Origin: Pseudoxanthomonas sp.
GTDB lineage: Bacteria; Pseudomonadota; Gammaproteobacteria; Xanthomonadales; Xanthomonadaceae
Length of the DNA stretch: 64,000 nt
NCBI RefSeq assembly: GCF_027498035.1
Contig: NZ_CP114978.1
Span: 4,030,001-4,094,000 of the forward strand
Direction of reading: 5' to 3'
A program made the position numbers and the translations under genes. The notes beneath the pieces were generated by a model that saw only the letters and a list, made by a program, of their open reading frames with translations, searched no databases and had not been told where the DNA came from. Position 1 is the stretch's first letter. Every line of letters starts with the position of its first letter. Below, piece after piece: positions 50,228 through 58,975 of this stretch.

Positions 50228-51229
50228 ATGCTTGTGATCGGCATCGCCGGCACCAAACTGGCCGCCAACGAACGCCACTGGCTGCAGCACGATGCCGTGG
50301 CCGGGGTGATCCTGTTCGCACGCAATTTCGCATCGCGCCAGCAGGTGACCCAGCTGGCTGCTTCGATCCGCGAAGCCGCGCCGCGCCCGCTGCTGGTCTG
50401 CGTGGACCAGGAAGGCGGCCGCGTGCAGCGCTTCCGCGATGGCTACGCCGCATTGCCGCCGCTGGAAACCTTCGGCGCCCAGTACGCCACCGATCCGAAA
50501 GGTGCGCTGGAGCAGGCCCATGACCACGCCTGGCTGATGGCCAGCGAAGTGCGCGCCAGCGGCGTGGACCTGAGTTTCGCGCCGGTGGTGGACCTGGGCC
50601 GTGGCAACAAGGCGATCGGCAACCGCGCCTTCCATGCCGATCCGCAGGTCGTGGCCGCGTTCACCCGCGCCTATGTGCGCGGCATGCACGACGCCGACAT
50701 GGCCGCCACGCTCAAGCACTTCCCCGGGCACGGCACGGTGCTGGAAGACACGCATTTCGACGATGCAACCGATCCGCGTCCGCTGGCCACGTTGCAGGCC
50801 GAAGACCTGGTGCCGTTTGCCGCGGGCATCGATGCCGGCGCCGACGCCGTGATGCTGGCGCACGTGGTGTATCCGGCCGTGGCGCCGGAGCCGGCGGGCT
50901 ATTCGCCGCGCTGGATCAACCTGCTGCGCCAGGACATGGGATTCCGTGGCGTGGTGTTCTCCGACGACATCTCCATGGCGGCCGCCCATTCGGCCGGCGG
51001 CGTCGCCCAGCGCGTGGCATTGCACCTGGATGCCGGTTGCGATGTCGTGCTGGCCTGTCACCCTGAAGTCGTCGAGGACGCCCTGCGCGCCGTCGAAGGC
51101 CGCAGTCTCAATACCGCCGCGCTGATCGGACTGATCGGCCGCGGCCCACGCGCGTGGGAAGGCCTGCTGGCCGACACGCGTTACGAACCGGCGCTCGCGC
51201 GCCTGCCATCCTCCAAGGGAACCGCCTGA
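50228..51229 (+). CDS. nagZ: Beta-N-acetylglucosaminidase NagZ
   Basis: 333 residues of GH3. The signature KHFPGHGTVLEDTHFDDA carries the catalytic His, and the nucleophile Asp is in GVVFSDDISMAAA. It removes GlcNAc from anhydro-muropeptides in the cytoplasm during cell wall recycling and so affects AmpC induction where present. The ATG overlaps nothing; the stop shares a base with the hpt start (TGATG). The nagZ-(hpt)-mtnP grouping is like Pseudomonas PA3005-PA3004. Confidence 0.95.
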   Translation: MLVIGIAGTKLAANERHWLQHDAVAGVILFARNFASRQQVTQLAASIREAAPRPLLVCVDQEGGRVQRFRDGYAALPPLETFGAQYATDPKGALEQAHDHAWLMASEVRASGVDLSFAPVVDLGRGNKAIGNRAFHADPQVVAAFTRAYVRGMHDADMAATLKHFPGHGTVLEDTHFDDATDPRPLATLQAEDLVPFAAGIDAGADAVMLAHVVYPAVAPEPAGYSPRWINLLRQDMGFRGVVFSDDISMAAAHSAGGVAQRVALHLDAGCDVVLACHPEVVEDALRAVEGRSLNTAALIGLIGRGPRAWEGLLADTRYEPALARLPSSKGTA

Positions 51230-51795
51230 TGTCTGATACCGCCCCCACCATCCGCCAGGCCCTGGCCAACGCCGACCTGCTGGTGGACCGTCCCACGCTG
51301 GATGCCGCCATCGCCGCCATGGCTGACGCTATCGCCGCCGACTACGCCGGCGAAGTGCCGATGTTCCTGACCATCATGCATGGTGGCCTGCAGTTCGCCG
51401 GCCAGCTGTCGCTCGAGCTGGGCGCGCGCAACCAGGACCTGCAGTTCGATTACCTGCACGCCACCCGCTACCGCGGCGAGACCGAAGGCGGCGAGCTGGT
51501 CTGGAAGCATCGCCCCGCCACCGCGCTGTACGGCCGCCGCGTGCTGCTGGTGGACGACATCCTGGACGAAGGCCACACCCTGATGAACGTGCGTGCCTGG
51601 TGCCTGGAGCAGGGCGCGACCGACGTGCGCATCGCCGCGATGACGGTCAAGCAGCATGATCGCTGCGTGCAGGGCATCAAGGCCGACTACGTGGGCGTGA
51701 CCGTGCCGGACCGCTACGTGTTCGGCTTCGGCATGGACGTGCACGAGTTGCTGCGCAACCTGCCTGCGATCTACGCCATGAAGGAGGACGCGTGA
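51229..51795 (+). CDS. hpt: Hypoxanthine-guanine phosphoribosyltransferase
   Basis: 188 residues. The PRPP-binding motif RRVLLVDDILDEGHTLMNVRAW and the base-specific end of the fold (KADYVGVTVPDRYVFGFGMD) are present, with the flexible loop near LHATRYRGET. It salvages hypoxanthine and guanine to IMP and GMP. Directly before it is nagZ (one-base overlap) and directly after is mtnP (four-base overlap): the phosphorylase can yield hypoxanthine derivatives, so the trio may handle purine salvage. Confidence 0.92.
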   Translation: MSDTAPTIRQALANADLLVDRPTLDAAIAAMADAIAADYAGEVPMFLTIMHGGLQFAGQLSLELGARNQDLQFDYLHATRYRGETEGGELVWKHRPATALYGRRVLLVDDILDEGHTLMNVRAWCLEQGATDVRIAAMTVKQHDRCVQGIKADYVGVTVPDRYVFGFGMDVHELLRNLPAIYAMKEDA

Positions 51796-52538
51796 GCCAG
51801 CACATCGACCTGGCGATCATCGGCGGCACCGGCGTCTACAAGCTGGCCACGCTGGATGACGTTGACACCCGCCATGTCGAGACGCCCTACGGTGCGCCGT
51901 CCGGCCCGGTCCGGGTCGGCACCGTGCTGGGCAAGCGCGTGGCCTTTCTGGCCCGGCATGGCGAAGGCCATTCGCTGCCGCCGCACAAGGTGAACTACCG
52001 CGCCAACCTGGCCGCGCTGAAGAGCCTGGGCGCGACCCGCGTGCTGGCGCTGAACACCGTCGGTGGCATCACCGAGCGCTTCGGCCCGCGCGTGCTGGCC
52101 TGCCCGGACCAGCTGATCGACTACACCTGGGGACGGATCTCGACCCTGTGCGAGGAGGGCGGCGACGTCCTGCACGTGGACTTCGGCGACCCGTACACGC
52201 CAATGCTGCGCCACAAGATCCTGGCCGCCGCGCGCGTCACCGGGGTCAAGGTGGTCGATGGTGGCTGCTATGGCGCCACCCAGGGCCCGCGCCTGGAAAC
52301 CAAGGCTGAAATCGCCCGCCTGCGCCGCGACGGCTGCGACCTGGTCGGCATGACCGGCATGCCCGAAGCTGGGCTGGCACGCGAGTTGGGGCTGGACTAT
52401 GCCTGCCTGGCGATCATCGCCAACTGGGCGGCCGGCTGCGGCACCGGCGAGGAGATCACCATGGCCGAAGTGCTGGCCAATGTGGACGCTGCATCGGCCG
52501 GCATGGCCGAGCTGGTGGGGGAATTGGCACGCGGGTGA
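51792..52538 (+). CDS. mtnP: S-methyl-5'-thioinosine/thioadenosine phosphorylase
   Basis: 248 residues from a GTG. The N-terminal AIIGGTGVYKL, FLARHGEGHSLPPHKVNYRANLAALKSLG, GGCYGATQGPRLETKAEI and MTGMPEAGLARELGLDYACLAIIANWAAG blocks place it in the MTAP/PNP II family. Next to nagZ and hpt, it matches the Pseudomonas enzyme specific for methylthioinosine, made by deaminating methylthioadenosine. The specificity for inosine or adenosine form cannot be read reliably here. It overlaps hpt by four bases. Confidence 0.85.
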   Translation: MSQHIDLAIIGGTGVYKLATLDDVDTRHVETPYGAPSGPVRVGTVLGKRVAFLARHGEGHSLPPHKVNYRANLAALKSLGATRVLALNTVGGITERFGPRVLACPDQLIDYTWGRISTLCEEGGDVLHVDFGDPYTPMLRHKILAAARVTGVKVVDGGCYGATQGPRLETKAEIARLRRDGCDLVGMTGMPEAGLARELGLDYACLAIIANWAAGCGTGEEITMAEVLANVDAASAGMAELVGELARG

Positions 52539-52567
52539 TTGTCAACGCGCCCGGGTCTTTGCATACT
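52539..52567 (+). promoter_or_regulatory. Sigma-70 type promoter of the cold-shock gene
   Basis: TTGTCA and CATACT are separated by 17 bases, directly after the mtnP stop. A start near 52574 would give a leader of about 57 bases, short for a cspA-type regulated leader. Confidence 0.6.
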
Positions 52568-52630
52568 CGGCCTGGTACGGCTACCCAGCCGTGCCACCAC
52601 CACCGATCCATTCTGGGGAAACAAAGAGCT

Positions 52631-52840
52631 ATGCCGTACGGTACCGTCAAGTGGTTCAACGATGCGAAGGGCTTCGGATTCATCGCGCCGGAAGATGGCA
52701 GCGCCGATGTCTTTGCACATCACACCGCCATCAACGCCAAGGGCTTCCGCACCCTGCTGGAAGGCCAGCGCGTCAGCTATGAAGTGACACAGGGCCCGAA
52801 GGGCGCCCAGGCATCGAACATCGCGCCGGTCACTGAATAA
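52631..52840 (+). CDS. Cold-shock protein (CspA family)
   Basis: 69 residues forming one cold-shock domain with both RNA-binding motifs: RNP1 KGFGFIAPEDG and RNP2 DVFAHHTAI (VFVH in most). It binds single-stranded nucleic acids as an RNA chaperone. The start ATG gives MPYGTVKWFNDAKGFGFI. It is a single-gene unit with its own promoter and terminator. The middle position of RNP2 is A where most have V, a minor change. Confidence 0.95.
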   Translation: MPYGTVKWFNDAKGFGFIAPEDGSADVFAHHTAINAKGFRTLLEGQRVSYEVTQGPKGAQASNIAPVTE

Positions 52841-52863
52841 CTAAAGTCACAAAGATTTCCTTG

Positions 52864-52886
52864 AACCCCGCTTCGGCGGGGTTTTT
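52864..52886 (+). terminator. Intrinsic terminator of the cold-shock gene
   Basis: AACCCCGC / GCGGGGTT with a TTCG loop and a run of six T, 24 bases after the stop. Confidence 0.93.
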
Positions 52887-53219
52887 TGTTGGTGGGGTGG
52901 TGAAGATCGCGCTTCAGGCCCGCGTCCTGATGGCGATGACGGTCGTCGATTGGCTGCTGCGCCTGTGTATGCAGGTTGCCGGAGCATAAAGCCGTTGTGC
53001 CGGCGCGGGATCGGAGACGCCATTAGCGACCCGGATTCAAGGTGTCGAATGTTGATCATTTTTGTCATGTGTCAGCGCATGTCGTTGAGCGCCAGCGACA
53101 TTGGATCGCTAATTTCCCGTTAAGCCTGTGGTGGGAAAGCGTTAAGCCACCGGCGACATCACTGTGTGCCCGGGTGCAACGCCCGGAGTGCAATCAACGA
53201 TCTTGGGGATACGCGATCA
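52887..53219 (+). promoter_or_regulatory. Region upstream of the Oar-like receptor, with a candidate promoter
   Basis: 333 bases without a gene. TTGAGC (53085-53090) and GCTAAT (53108-53113), 17 bases apart, form a modest promoter candidate with a leader of about 100 bases. A TTGGGGA just before the receptor ATG may serve as the ribosome binding site. No Fur, Zur or other box could be confirmed. Confidence 0.35.
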
Positions 53220-56200
53220 ATGAAGAAGAAAGACAACATCCGTCGGAAGATGCTCTGCAAAGCAGTCATTTCGGTTCTGTTGAGTGGCTCCGTGGTACCT
53301 GTCACGCTGTATGCGCAGTCGACCACGGGCTCGGTCTATGGTTCGGTGACGGCTGCGCAGGGTGACAACATTCTGATCCAGGGTGCTGGCGTCAATCGCG
53401 TGGTTTCCATTGATGCCAGCGGCCGCTACAGCATGGGTTCGCTGCCGGTTGGTACGTACAAGCTGACCCTGCGCAAGGGTGACCAGATCGTTAGTACCCG
53501 ATCGGATGTGGAGCTGCGCGTCAATACCGGTACCGAGGTGAGCTTTGGCGATGCGGCAGAGCTGGGAACCGTGACCGTCCACGGCACGCGTTCGGCGGCG
53601 CTGGATATGAGCAGCGTAAGTAGTAGCTCGGTGGTCACCGCGAGGGAGTTGGCGATTCTGCCGGTCGGTCGCAGTGCCGAAGCGATCGCCCTGCTGGCAC
53701 CGGGCGCAATCCAGTCTGCAGGTGTGTTCACTGGTCCCACGGGTACCTCGCTGGTCTCCCTGGGTGGTGCGTCCGTCACCGAGAATGCTTACTACATCAA
53801 TGGGTTGAATACGACTGATCCCATCAGCGGTTTCGGTGGTATTACCCTGCCGTATGGCGCCATCGACCAGCAGGAAGTCCTGACCGGCGGCTACGGTGCC
53901 CAATACGGCCGCGCCGACGGTGGCGTGATCAGCCAGGTCGGTAAACGCGGTACAGACGAGTGGCACTACGGCTTCAGTGCCGAATGGACGCCGGCTTCCC
54001 TGCGCAGCGATCAGACCGATATCTATTACCCGAACAATGGCCGCACCACCGATGGCAAGATCTATCAGCGCCGTTCGGGAAGCAGCAATTATCAGACTCG
54101 CTACAGCGCCTATGCGGGTGGTCCGCTGATCGCAGATCGCTTGTACTTCTTTGGCGCCATCGAAGGCGCACGGCAGGCAGGCAACAGCGTCGCTTCGACC
54201 AGTTACGGATACAACACCGAATACGCCTACACGGATCCGAAGGCTTATGTGAAGCTCGATTGGCACATCAACGACAACAATCTTCTTGAGTTCACTGGCA
54301 TCAAGAACAAGCATCAGTACAGCGGTATCCAGTACGATTATGATTCCACGACCGGGACGACGGGGGATTTCCTGGCCTACGACACACACACCAAGGTCAA
54401 CGCGACCGACTGGGTGTCAAAGTGGACCAGCTACCTGACTGATGATTTGACCTTTACTGCTCAGTACGGTCGCCAGCGTGTCAACTATGCGTCGGTGACA
54501 CCGGGCCTGGATAACTCGCTGACCTACGTCTCGAACATTACCAATCAGAATCTTGCACTGACCCCGGACGGTGAGTACGTCAGTTCGGCACAGACCTCCG
54601 CGTACGCCGACAACACCAGCAAGGTGGCGGGCGTCAAGGATCTGCGCCTTGAGTTGAACTGGAAGCTTGGCAACCACGACATCACCGTCGGTATCGACAA
54701 CCACGACACCTACGACTACAACGATGGCGATACCTACAGTGGCAGCGGCTACATCTGGTCGTATGGCTACGACACGTCAGGTGCCTATCTGGTGGGTGAT
54801 GACAGCAGCTCGACGGTATGGGTGGATCCGGTACCGGCAAGCGCCAATGGCTATTACGTAAGCAAGGTCACCTACAGCACCAGTGCCTCGGTCGAGGTGA
54901 GGCAGCGCGCGCAGTACATCCAGGACAATTGGCAGTTCACCGACAACCTGCTGCTGAGCCTGGGCCTGCGCAATGACCAGTTCACTAACTACAACAGCGA
55001 CGGGCAGGCATATGTCCGCCTGACCACGCCACAGTGGGCGCCGCGCCTGGGCTTCAGCTGGGACGTCAAGGGTGACCAGTCCATGCGCATCTACGGTAAT
55101 GCCGGTCGCTACTACCTGGCCATGCCCACCAGTGTTGCGTTGCGCGGCGCGTCTGGCTCGCTGTACACCACCGAATACTTCACCTACACGGGCATTGACT
55201 CCAACGGCATTCCGACTGGTCTGACGGCTATCGATTCAAGTACGGGTGGTGCGGTTTCGGCCAACAATGAGTACGGTCAGGCCCCGGATGCGGCGACGGT
55301 GGCTGCTTCCAGCCTGGAAGCGCAATACCAGGACGAGTACATGTTGGGCTTTGGCAGCAAGCTGGGTGACACCAGCTGGGTCTATGGTGCCAAGGCCACC
55401 TATCGCCAGCTGAAGAACGCGATCGAAGACACCTGCGACATGACCACCCTGAGTGCGGTGGCCACCGAGAAGCTGGGCTATGACGTCGACCTGGCCGCGG
55501 ACGGCTACGGTTGCCTGCTGTTCAACCCGGGCAAGACCAACACTTTCCGCGTCGCCAACAGTTCGGGTGGTTACGACAGTTTCACCGTGACCAGCGACGA
55601 ATTGGGCATGGGCAAGGCCAAGCGCAACTACAAGGCGCTGGAGTTGTTCCTTGAGCGTCCGTTCGACGGCAAGTGGTATGCCAAGGTCGACTATGTGTGG
55701 TCCAAGTTGCAGGGCAACACCGAGGGTCAGGTCAACAGCAACACCGGGCAGGACGACGTCAGCATGACGGTCGATTTTGACTACGCACGCCTGATGGAGT
55801 ACTCCAATGGTTATCTGGCGAATGATCGTCGTCACACCCTGAAGGCATACGGTTCCTACCAGCTGACCGACGAGTGGTTGCTGGGTGCAAACCTGACCGT
55901 GGCATCTGGTACTCCCAAGACCTGCCTGGGTTATTACGGTACCGACCAGAGTGCGGCCGAATACGGTACGTACTATCACTGGTGCGCCGGCAAGCCTTCA
56001 CCGACGGGTAGCGCGGGTCGCTTCCCGTGGTCGGAGATCCTGAGCCTGAGTGCGGAGTATCGTCCGGAGTGGGGCAAGAAGCGCTTGGCGTTCACTGGGA
56101 TGGTCTATAACGTGCTCGACCAGCAGCGTGTGACTCGCTGGTACCCCTACTACGGGACCAGCAGTTCGGTCAATGCCAGCTACGGGAGGACGATGGCGAC

Positions 56201-56246
56201 CACCGCCCCGCGTTATTTCCGTTTTGGCGTGCAGTACGACTTCTAA
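53220..56246 (+). CDS. Oar-like TonB-dependent outer membrane receptor
   Basis: 1008 residues. A signal peptide ends at VTLYAQ; a carboxypeptidase-regulatory-like domain (TTGSVYGSVTAAQGDNILIQGAGVNRVVSIDASGRYSMGSLPVGTYKLTL) precedes a plug (LAILPVGRSAEAIALLAPGAIQ...YYINGLNTTDPISGFGG...YGAQYGRADGGVISQVGKRGTDEWHYGF) and a long barrel ending in an aromatic Phe (RYFRFGVQYDF). The barrel is very rich in Tyr, Asp, Ser and Gly. The substrate is unknown; Oar proteins are involved in sporulation or protein export in other groups and can import peptides. It is followed after a terminator by a TPR-sulfotransferase. Confidence 0.9.
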   Translation: MKKKDNIRRKMLCKAVISVLLSGSVVPVTLYAQSTTGSVYGSVTAAQGDNILIQGAGVNRVVSIDASGRYSMGSLPVGTYKLTLRKGDQIVSTRSDVELRVNTGTEVSFGDAAELGTVTVHGTRSAALDMSSVSSSSVVTARELAILPVGRSAEAIALLAPGAIQSAGVFTGPTGTSLVSLGGASVTENAYYINGLNTTDPISGFGGITLPYGAIDQQEVLTGGYGAQYGRADGGVISQVGKRGTDEWHYGFSAEWTPASLRSDQTDIYYPNNGRTTDGKIYQRRSGSSNYQTRYSAYAGGPLIADRLYFFGAIEGARQAGNSVASTSYGYNTEYAYTDPKAYVKLDWHINDNNLLEFTGIKNKHQYSGIQYDYDSTTGTTGDFLAYDTHTKVNATDWVSKWTSYLTDDLTFTAQYGRQRVNYASVTPGLDNSLTYVSNITNQNLALTPDGEYVSSAQTSAYADNTSKVAGVKDLRLELNWKLGNHDITVGIDNHDTYDYNDGDTYSGSGYIWSYGYDTSGAYLVGDDSSSTVWVDPVPASANGYYVSKVTYSTSASVEVRQRAQYIQDNWQFTDNLLLSLGLRNDQFTNYNSDGQAYVRLTTPQWAPRLGFSWDVKGDQSMRIYGNAGRYYLAMPTSVALRGASGSLYTTEYFTYTGIDSNGIPTGLTAIDSSTGGAVSANNEYGQAPDAATVAASSLEAQYQDEYMLGFGSKLGDTSWVYGAKATYRQLKNAIEDTCDMTTLSAVATEKLGYDVDLAADGYGCLLFNPGKTNTFRVANSSGGYDSFTVTSDELGMGKAKRNYKALELFLERPFDGKWYAKVDYVWSKLQGNTEGQVNSNTGQDDVSMTVDFDYARLMEYSNGYLANDRRHTLKAYGSYQLTDEWLLGANLTVASGTPKTCLGYYGTDQSAAEYGTYYHWCAGKPSPTGSAGRFPWSEILSLSAEYRPEWGKKRLAFTGMVYNVLDQQRVTRWYPYYGTSSSVNASYGRTMATTAPRYFRFGVQYDF

Positions 56247-56274
56247 GCGATCAGGAAGTCCGGTTGTGTAGTCT

Positions 56275-56304
56275 GGATGGCCGCCTTTGGGCGGCCATCC
56301 TTTT
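56275..56304 (+). terminator. Terminator after the receptor gene
   Basis: GGATGGCCGCC / GGCGGCCATCC with a short loop and TTTT. It ends just before the ribosome binding site of the next gene, so read-through or a promoter inside the end of the receptor must serve that gene. Confidence 0.75.
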
Positions 56305-56319
56305 GATGGAGGTGTGGTA

Positions 56320-57882
56320 TTGGGCGTCACGACATTTCTTCAACAGGCTCAGGCTGCGGTGACGCGCCAGGATTGGGGGCACGCGCGGCAGCTTTATCAG
56401 GCCGCCATGGCGCTGCAGCCGGATGAGCCCGGACTGCTGTTGCAGTACTCGCAGATGGAGTCCCGGGCGGGTCGTTACACGTCGGCGCGCGACAGCACGC
56501 TGAAGGCTGCGCTTTCCCCCGGGGGCGATCCGGGGCTGGCTTTGGCAGTGGCGTCCCGATTGCGCATGTTCAATGAAGGGCCAGCGCTGTTGATCTACCT
56601 GCAGCGCTTCTTGCCTGTGCAGCGCATGCCGTTGCCCTTGTTGCTAGGCTTCGCGGCACAGTTGAGCTATCTGAACTTGCAGGAGCGCGCCCTGGAGTTG
56701 CTGGACGAAGCATGGCGCGCGGACCCTGATTACCCTCCCACGCTGGTATCGCGGGCCCAGGTCCTGATTTATCTGGGGCGTTTCGACACGGCGCGCACGG
56801 CTCTTCAACACTGCGTGCGTCGAGCGCCGGAACTGGCTCAGGCCTGGTGGCTTCTGGCACAGATTTCCGCAAAGGAAGAGGCGTCCGCGCAAATCGGGGC
56901 GATACGCCGGGTCATGGCCAAAGGTCACTGGCAAGCGCGGGACGCGGCGTTTTTCCAGTATGCACTGCATCACCACCTGGATCGGTTGGGCGACCACGAG
57001 GCCGCCTGGTCGGCCCTTCAGGGTGCCTGCATGGCCATGCGGGCGCAGGTCGCATATGACCCGGCGCAGACGCACGATCTGTTCCGTGCACTCATGGCTC
57101 GTTCTCCACGGACGACACCTGGTGCGGCGGATACCAGGCGGACTCCCATCTTTATCGTCGGACTGCACCGGTCGGGCACGACGCTGCTGGAACAGTTGCT
57201 GGATGGCCATGATGGCGTTCGGGGCATTGGCGAGCTTTACGACTTCACCAGCCAATTGCGTCTGGCAACTGATCACCACTGTCGTGGGGTCCTGGATACG
57301 CGCGTGATCCAGCTCAGCCAGGAAGCCGACCTTGGCGCGGTGGGCCATGGCTATCTCCAAGGGTTGGCATGGAGGTTGGGTGACGCGCGCCATTTCACCG
57401 ACAAGTTGCCGTCGAATTTGCTCAATGTCGGATTGATTTGCGAGGCGCTGCCGCAGGCGAAGATCCTGCGCATGGTGAGAGACCCGGTGGAAACATGTTT
57501 TTCCAATCTGCGCGAGGTGTTTTCCGATACGAACCCATGGTCGTACGACCCCTTGGAAATGGCCAATTACCATCGCTGGTCGGACACACTGGCGATGCAC
57601 TGGAAACTGGCTTATCCGGGACGTGTGCTGGATGTCGACTACGCCGCATTGACCCGGAGTCCTGAGCGCGTACTAAGGGAGGTCGTCGCATTTTGTGGGC
57701 TGGATTACCAGGCCGGCATGCTGGACATCGGACGGCGCACCCGGGCGGTGGCGACTGCAAGCGCGGTGCAGGCCAGGCAGGGTGTCAGGTCTTTGGAAGT
57801 GCCCAAATGGGCACCGTACCAGCACCATTTGGCTCCCATGATCGAGATCCTGCAGCGGGAAATGCCTGGAATGGCGCTGTGA
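56320..57882 (+). CDS. TPR-repeat protein fused to a sulfotransferase
   Basis: 520 residues from TTG (GGAGG seven bases upstream). The N-terminal half (about 1-250) is made of tetratricopeptide-like helices (DWGHARQLYQAAMALQPDEPGLLLQYSQME, LQERALELLDEAWRADPDYPPTLVSRAQVLIYLGRFDTA). The C-terminal part is a PAPS-dependent sulfotransferase: 5'-phosphosulfate loop FIVGLHRSGTTLLEQLL (about residue 277), then DKLPSNLLNVGLI and the 3'-phosphate site RMVRDPVETCFSNLREVF (about 387). No signal peptide, so a cytoplasmic enzyme. It probably sulfates a protein or peptide held by the TPR part; the adjacent Tyr-rich receptor is the obvious candidate partner. Confidence 0.85.
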   Translation: MGVTTFLQQAQAAVTRQDWGHARQLYQAAMALQPDEPGLLLQYSQMESRAGRYTSARDSTLKAALSPGGDPGLALAVASRLRMFNEGPALLIYLQRFLPVQRMPLPLLLGFAAQLSYLNLQERALELLDEAWRADPDYPPTLVSRAQVLIYLGRFDTARTALQHCVRRAPELAQAWWLLAQISAKEEASAQIGAIRRVMAKGHWQARDAAFFQYALHHHLDRLGDHEAAWSALQGACMAMRAQVAYDPAQTHDLFRALMARSPRTTPGAADTRRTPIFIVGLHRSGTTLLEQLLDGHDGVRGIGELYDFTSQLRLATDHHCRGVLDTRVIQLSQEADLGAVGHGYLQGLAWRLGDARHFTDKLPSNLLNVGLICEALPQAKILRMVRDPVETCFSNLREVFSDTNPWSYDPLEMANYHRWSDTLAMHWKLAYPGRVLDVDYAALTRSPERVLREVVAFCGLDYQAGMLDIGRRTRAVATASAVQARQGVRSLEVPKWAPYQHHLAPMIEILQREMPGMAL

Positions 57883-57971
57883 CATTCTCCTGGAACGGAT
57901 AGTTGCGACCGGCGGCGCTTTTGGTGCCGCCAGCGTGGTGCCATGTTGTACGCAGTTAACGGAGTCATCCC

Positions 57972-58827
57972 ATGAATACCCAAGCCAGTTCCGCACGCAT
58001 CCTGCGTACCGTGCGTGGCCAGCCGACCTCTGATGGGGCTGGCGTCAAGCTCACCCGTGTCATCGGCACCCAGCAGTTGCCTGACCTGGACCCGTTCCTG
58101 ATGCTGGACGAGTTCGGCACCGACAAGGCCGAGGACTACCTGGCCGGTTTCCCGGAGCATCCACATCGCGGGTTCGAGACGGTGACCTACATGCTGGACG
58201 GGCGCATGCGCCATCGCGACAACCACGGCAACGAAGGTCTGCTCACGCCGGGCAGCGTGCAGTGGATGACCGCCGGCCGCGGCCTGGTCCATTCGGAGAT
58301 GCCCGAGCAGGAGTCCGGCCGCATGCGCGGGTTCCAGCTGTGGGTGAACCTGCCGGCCAAGGACAAGATGACCGACCCGAAGTACCAGGAATTCGCACCC
58401 GACAGCATCCCCGTGGCAACCCCTGCGCCGGGCGTGCAGGTCAAGGTGATCGCCGGTGCGGTAGGCGAAGTGCTCGGCCCCATCGTGCAGCCGGCGACCG
58501 ATCCGGTGTACCTGGACATCACCCTGGATGCTGGAGCCAGCTGGGAATACGCGCTGCCGGAAGGGCACAACGTGTTCGCCTACGCCTACGAAGGTGCGGT
58601 CACGGTGGGCGAGGGCGACGCTGCGCGCGCGCTGGAAACGCAGACCCTGGCGGTGCTGGGCGGTGGCGAGCAATTGCAGCTGCGTGCCGGGCCAGGCGGG
58701 CACGCGCATGATCCTGGTGGCGGGCCGTCCGCTGCGTGAGCCGGTGGCGCGCTATGGGCCGTTCGTGATGAACACCAAGCAGGAGCTGATGCAGGCGTTC
58801 ACCGATTTCCAGGAAGGTCGCTTCTAG
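57972..58827 (+). pseudogene. Pirin-family protein, C-terminal frameshift
   Basis: The frame from 57972 encodes a pirin with metal-site pattern FPEHPHRGFETVTYMLDG (His and Glu ligands), TAGRGLVHSEMP and WVNLPAKDKM, but ends at 58739 with an unusual AGPGGHAHDPGGGPSAA tail (255 residues). Removing one G from the GGG at 58689-58691 continues as AGQAGTRMILVAGRPLREPVARYGPFVMNTKQELMQAFTDFQEGRF to 58827, the usual C terminus, giving 284 residues. Pirins are cupin proteins; some have quercetinase activity. The loss affects only the last part of the second cupin. A second pirin gene, also broken, lies 860 bases downstream on the other strand. Confidence 0.88.
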
Positions 58828-58856
58828 GGGCATCGTTAGGGCTGCATCGGACGAGA

Positions 58857-58878
58857 AAGGCCGCCCATGGGCGGCCTT
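58857..58878. terminator. Bidirectional hairpin between pirin gene and secreted protein gene
   Basis: AAGGCCGCCC / GGGCGGCCTT is a perfect stem with almost no loop. T-rich sequence (TTCAGGTTCTT) follows on the plus strand. It sits between two convergent genes. Confidence 0.6.
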
Positions 58879-58975
58879 CAGGTTCTTCCATGTCCGGGTG
58901 CGCGCCACTTCATGTCGGGGACTGACCGGTAGCGCCGAGCAGCCGGGCAAGCGCAGCGTACAGACAGCAGGTGCC

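Noticed and set aside
52887..53219. A Fur or other metal box upstream of the receptor
   Set aside because: No sequence close enough to a known box was seen, and the promoter candidate itself is only moderate.
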